DNA from: Ardenticatenales bacterium
GTDB lineage: Bacteria; Chloroflexota; Anaerolineae; Promineifilales; UBA4811
Length of the DNA: 16,501 nucleotides
NCBI GenBank assembly: GCA_013139935.1
Contig: WSZX01000192.1
Span: 1 to 16,501 of the forward strand
Direction of reading: 5' to 3'
Shown here: positions 13,192 to 16,501 of the stretch, in pieces
Numbering within the stretch: position 1 is the stretch's first letter
Layout of the letters: every line of letters begins with the position of its first letter
Made by a program: the position numbers and the translations under genes
The notes under the pieces: model-generated
Database searches by the model: none
Seen by the model: only the letters and a program-made list of their open reading frames with translations
What the model was told of the DNA's origin: nothing

Positions 13192-16100
13192 ATGGGACCG
13201 GATCTCTGGGCATTTGACAACCCGTACGCCTTTGGTGTCTCCTTGCGGGTCGGAGGCTATCTGGCGGCGCTGACCTATTCGGTTCTGACTGCCTGGGCCT
13301 TTCTGGCTAATCTGCGCGAATGGCGCAACTGGACCTCTACTCGCTGGGTCGCGCTGCTGATAGCTGTGACGCTTGGCCTTGCTGGCAGCGGCCTGTTTCT
13401 CGTCTCGTTGCCTGGAGCCGAGATTCTTCCTCTACCCCGGATGCCTGGAGTCCTGGACACGCCCTACGCCCCACTGTTTGGCGCCGTCGCGGTGCTCCTG
13501 GTGGGTGGATGGATGGGGATTGGGCCAGCCATTCTGGTTGGCGTCACGAGCGGGGTGATTCATGCCTTTTGGATCACCGGCCGGGGGGCACAGGTGGTGG
13601 AATTCGCTCTGCTCGCGGCGATCGTTTCCTTTCTGTTGAGGCAGAACTACCGTGGCCGTGGTTTCGCCTGGCTTCGCCGTCCGATCGTGGCCGGAGTTGT
13701 CGGAGGCATGGCGGCTTCTCTGCTTGCCTTTCCCATCATGCTCGCCAGTACTCGTCCCGACACTCCTGTGCTTTCAGCCATGGATCTGGCCCGGTCGCTT
13801 GCCTGGGTCTCGGTTCTGCCCAACCTGTTGGAATGGACGGTGGCTGGTTTGATTGCCGAGTTGGTCTTTGGCCGTGCGCCGATGCTTCGGCCGAAACCCA
13901 GACAGCTCACCCCCCCACCGTATGATTTTAGCATCACCCGCCGCTTCCTGGCCGTGCTTCTCCCCGGATGCCTATTGGTGATCGTCATCCTGGTGGTGGC
14001 CGTTACCAGCATTGCCACTGGGGCAGCCAGGGATCTCGTGCTTGAGCAGATGGTGCACGATGCGAGAGTAGCCTCTGATGCGATCCCGGATGTGATTGCT
14101 CTTGGTGACAGCCTGTTGATGCAATTCGCTCAGGACGAGACGTTGGTGGATGGCGACCGGGAACAGCGCCGGGCGCAACTGGAGCAGTTTCTGCTGATGG
14201 ACGAACAGTTGCGCTCGACTTCCTTTTTTCGGCAACTGGTGCTGATTGACAACGGCGAGCAGGAGTTGATTGCCCATCCGTCATTTGACGGCGGAGAGAC
14301 GGGTTCGTTGGTGAGAGAGGAAAGGGCACCGGCCGATCGGGCGGCCCAGTTGGGGTACCCGGACAAGACGCGAATCTGGGTCGCAGAGTATGGGGTGCCT
14401 GTGCAGACGTTCATCGTGCCGATTCGGAACGCCAACGGGGAGCCGGTCGGCGCCCTCTTGGGCAGAGTGAGCTTGCAGGTCATCCTGGACCCGATCATGG
14501 GTGGTTTGCAGGGGACGATCGGCGCCGGTCGGGGATTCGTTGTGGATGATCAGGGGAGAATCATTTCTCATGTGGATATCGCCCGTGTGCTGCAGCCGTG
14601 GGCTCCGCTGGAGGAAGGGGTCCGAGCACTGGACGACGAACTCGCGTACGATGATCCAGGCCGAGCGTATGAACGGATCGGGCCCATCGGAACGCGTCAA
14701 CTGGTCTACTACCGCACGGGCCCTGGCCATCCCTGGACGGTGGTCGTAATCGTTCCCTTTGAGAGTGTCCTCTCGTTGGCCACCGAGGTAACCGGACCGC
14801 TGACCATTTTCTTGGGGGCGAGCGGCTTGGCACTGGCCCTCACATTGGCGCTTTTGATCCGTCAGGTCAATCAGCCACTGTCGGCGTTGTCCAAGGCGGC
14901 CGGCGCAATGGCGCATCGAGATCTCGACACCCCGGTTCAGATCGGCGGCGAGGACGAAGTAGGCCGGTTAGGACGCAGCTTTGAGGAGATGCGCCGCTCT
15001 CTGCGGGGTCGCCTGAACGAGTTGCAGTTGTTGTTGGGTGTGAGCCAAAGCGTGACCGCAAGCCTTAACCTGCCCCAAGGAGTGCCACCAATTCTGGACG
15101 GAGCGTTGGAGGCAACTGGAGCGGACGGCGTTCGGATGATCGTCGTCTCTGGCGGCGACCGCGGTCCGTTAGTCTTTTCGAAAGGGGAACTGAGCCCGGC
15201 GATGGCCCCGCTGGACAGTGCCATCGATCGTCTGGTCCAGCAGAAATTGGCACGGTGCCGCTCCGATGGAGCTCCACCGAGGTACGCTCAGTTCCGAGGC
15301 AACCCCTCTGGCTGGACTGGAGGCTCCACCATCGTGCGAAAGCGCCCCCGCCGGCCCGTGTTTCCTCAGGAGACCCAACCCCTTGCCGGTGGATTCCTGT
15401 CCTGGGGCGAGGCCACACTGCAACTGGACAACACCGCCCGCGCGAGAGCGGTGTTGGACACAAGCCGATTGCCGGAGGAAGTGGGGGCTATTCTGGCTCT
15501 GCCGCTGCGCACCATGCAAGGGTACCAGGGGATCTTGTGGATCGCCTGCCGACAGCCGCACGCATTTACCGAGTTCGAGACGAGCTTTATGACGACCCTG
15601 GCCGGGCAGGCGTCGGTGCTGATTGAGAACGTTCAGCTATTCGAGGCGGCTGAAGGAGGCCGGCGGCGGCTATCGGCGATCCTGGCTAGCACTGGCGATG
15701 CGGTGATAGTAACCGATCAACATGGCCGGATCCTGCTGCTCAACCCGGCCGCAGAGGCCGCCTTTGGGGTGCCGGCGACACAGGTTATGGGGCAGCCCGC
15801 ATCTGAGGTGCTCCCTGACCCCGGTTTGGTCGACTTGCTGGTCGCTGCGAACGGCGCCAGCGCGGGCCACGAGGTGGAGCTTCCTGATGGCCGGATCTTG
15901 TATGCCAGTGCCTCACCCATCAGCAGCGACGACAGCCAGGCGATGGGGTCGGTGGCGGTGTTGCGTGATATCACTCACCTCAAAGAGGTTGAAGAGATGA
16001 AAACCGAGTTTGTCGACACGGTCTCGCACGATTTGCGCAGCCCCCTGACCTACATGTGCGGCTATGCCACCATGCTGCCCATGATTGGCGAGTTGAGCCC

Positions 16101-16501
16101 CAAGCAAAAAGAGTACGTGGGAAAGATTCTCTCCAGCATCGATCAGATGACCCAGTTGATTGATGACTTGCTCGGGCTGGCCCGGAACGAGTCCGATGCG
16201 GATCTGCCGGTTCAGCCGGTGCAGATAGCGGAATTGGTCAAGGCAGTTGCCAACGGGCATCGCACCCACGCTGTCAGCAAGGGCCTTGCCCTCAATGTCG
16301 ACGTGGCTGATCAGCTTCCCACCATCATGGGGGATCCAACCTTGCTTCGCCAGGCTTTCGCCAACCTGATTGACAATGCCATCAGATACACTCCCCTCGG
16401 AGAGGTGACGCTGCGAGCCCATCTGGGCGCCGGCCAGGTGATCATCCAGGTTCAGGACACTGGGCCCGGTATCTCTCAGGCGGACCAGGCTCATCTCTTT
16501 G
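13192..16501 (+). CDS. Membrane sensor histidine kinase, multi-domain (3' end outside window)
   Basis: Autophosphorylating two-component sensor. ATG 13192 has GGAG 5 nt upstream; 1103 codons are visible and the frame is open at the right edge. Order of parts: residues about 20-222, six or more TM helices; TM about 252-280; extracytoplasmic Cache-like sensor about 281-530; TM about 535-559; HAMP about 555-612 (NQPLSALSKAA...EDEVGRLGRSFEEM); GAF about 620-815; PAS about 825-935 (AILASTGDAVIVTDQHGRILLLNPAA); HisKA with phospho-acceptor His946 in SHDLRSPL; HATPase with N-box Asn1062 in NLIDNAIRYTP and G1 motif DTGPGIS at 1089-1095. The F and G2 boxes are beyond the window. The GAF carries an odd Pro/Arg/Gly-rich stretch (about 689-738). 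No response regulator is visible upstream; it may lie downstream. The ligand is unknown. Confidence 0.92.
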   Translation, partial: MGPDLWAFDNPYAFGVSLRVGGYLAALTYSVLTAWAFLANLREWRNWTSTRWVALLIAVTLGLAGSGLFLVSLPGAEILPLPRMPGVLDTPYAPLFGAVAVLLVGGWMGIGPAILVGVTSGVIHAFWITGRGAQVVEFALLAAIVSFLLRQNYRGRGFAWLRRPIVAGVVGGMAASLLAFPIMLASTRPDTPVLSAMDLARSLAWVSVLPNLLEWTVAGLIAELVFGRAPMLRPKPRQLTPPPYDFSITRRFLAVLLPGCLLVIVILVVAVTSIATGAARDLVLEQMVHDARVASDAIPDVIALGDSLLMQFAQDETLVDGDREQRRAQLEQFLLMDEQLRSTSFFRQLVLIDNGEQELIAHPSFDGGETGSLVREERAPADRAAQLGYPDKTRIWVAEYGVPVQTFIVPIRNANGEPVGALLGRVSLQVILDPIMGGLQGTIGAGRGFVVDDQGRIISHVDIARVLQPWAPLEEGVRALDDELAYDDPGRAYERIGPIGTRQLVYYRTGPGHPWTVVVIVPFESVLSLATEVTGPLTIFLGASGLALALTLALLIRQVNQPLSALSKAAGAMAHRDLDTPVQIGGEDEVGRLGRSFEEMRRSLRGRLNELQLLLGVSQSVTASLNLPQGVPPILDGALEATGADGVRMIVVSGGDRGPLVFSKGELSPAMAPLDSAIDRLVQQKLARCRSDGAPPRYAQFRGNPSGWTGGSTIVRKRPRRPVFPQETQPLAGGFLSWGEATLQLDNTARARAVLDTSRLPEEVGAILALPLRTMQGYQGILWIACRQPHAFTEFETSFMTTLAGQASVLIENVQLFEAAEGGRRRLSAILASTGDAVIVTDQHGRILLLNPAAEAAFGVPATQVMGQPASEVLPDPGLVDLLVAANGASAGHEVELPDGRILYASASPISSDDSQAMGSVAVLRDITHLKEVEEMKTEFVDTVSHDLRSPLTYMCGYATMLPMIGELSPKQKEYVGKILSSIDQMTQLIDDLLGLARNESDADLPVQPVQIAELVKAVANGHRTHAVSKGLALNVDVADQLPTIMGDPTLLRQAFANLIDNAIRYTPLGEVTLRAHLGAGQVIIQVQDTGPGISQADQAHLF

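Noticed and set aside
1..16501. Novel defence, mobile or CRISPR-type system
   Set aside because: No repeats, integrases, transposases, restriction, toxin-antitoxin or phage-like genes are visible. All the main coding regions belong to known families.

Overview
The window reads as a moderately GC-rich bacterial chromosome segment, most likely from the phylum Chloroflexota (Anaerolineae-like). This is an inference from protein character: an RpoC with a long coiled-coil insertion in its N-terminal part, a zinc-ribbon/cold-shock fusion protein, a GT4 polyprenyl-phosphate transferase ending in a GDRGHLHFRL motif, and a long multi-domain sensor kinase. No rRNA, tRNA, CRISPR array, insertion sequence or phage gene was found. 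Most of the content is housekeeping.

Layout. (1) Positions 2-2334, + strand: the 3' part of a UbiD-family decarboxylase overlaps by 4 bp a membrane glycosyl-1-phosphate transferase of the MraY/WecA family, so the two are probably translationally coupled. (2) Positions 2343-3847, - strand: tpiA (triosephosphate isomerase) followed by an M50-like membrane metallopeptidase that overlaps the tpiA stop codon. This pair converges on the transferase gene with only 8 bp between stop codons. (3) Positions 3848-4142: a divergent control region. tpiA has an extended -10 promoter. rpoC has a near-perfect sigma70-type promoter, followed within about 75 bp by a strong intrinsic terminator and a tiny possible leader ORF, all upstream of the rpoC start. 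(4) Positions 4143-8426: rpoC, RNA polymerase beta', with no rpoB beside it, closed by a textbook terminator. (5) Positions 8490-11252: a promoter region and a GyrA/ParC-type topoisomerase A subunit, then a small zinc-ribbon + cold-shock protein at 11397-11789. (6) Positions 12115-12978: an EamA/DMT permease with its own weak promoter. (7) Positions 13192-16501: the first 1103 codons of a membrane histidine kinase (six or more N-terminal TM helices, Cache-like sensor, HAMP, GAF, PAS, HisKA, HATPase), cut by the window end and preceded by a promoter and a hairpin-rich leader.

How the genes fit together: rpoC, the topoisomerase and the cold-shock protein are information-processing genes on one strand but appear to be separate transcription units, because a terminator and new promoters lie between rpoC and the topoisomerase gene. 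The most interesting signal is the rpoC leader, where promoter, mini-ORF and intrinsic terminator are arranged as an attenuator would be. Other points worth checking are a missing catalytic aspartate in the GT4 transferase, a glutamine at the GyrA Ser83 position together with a missing canonical GyrA box, an altered bridge-helix segment in RpoC, and an unusual insertion in the kinase GAF domain.
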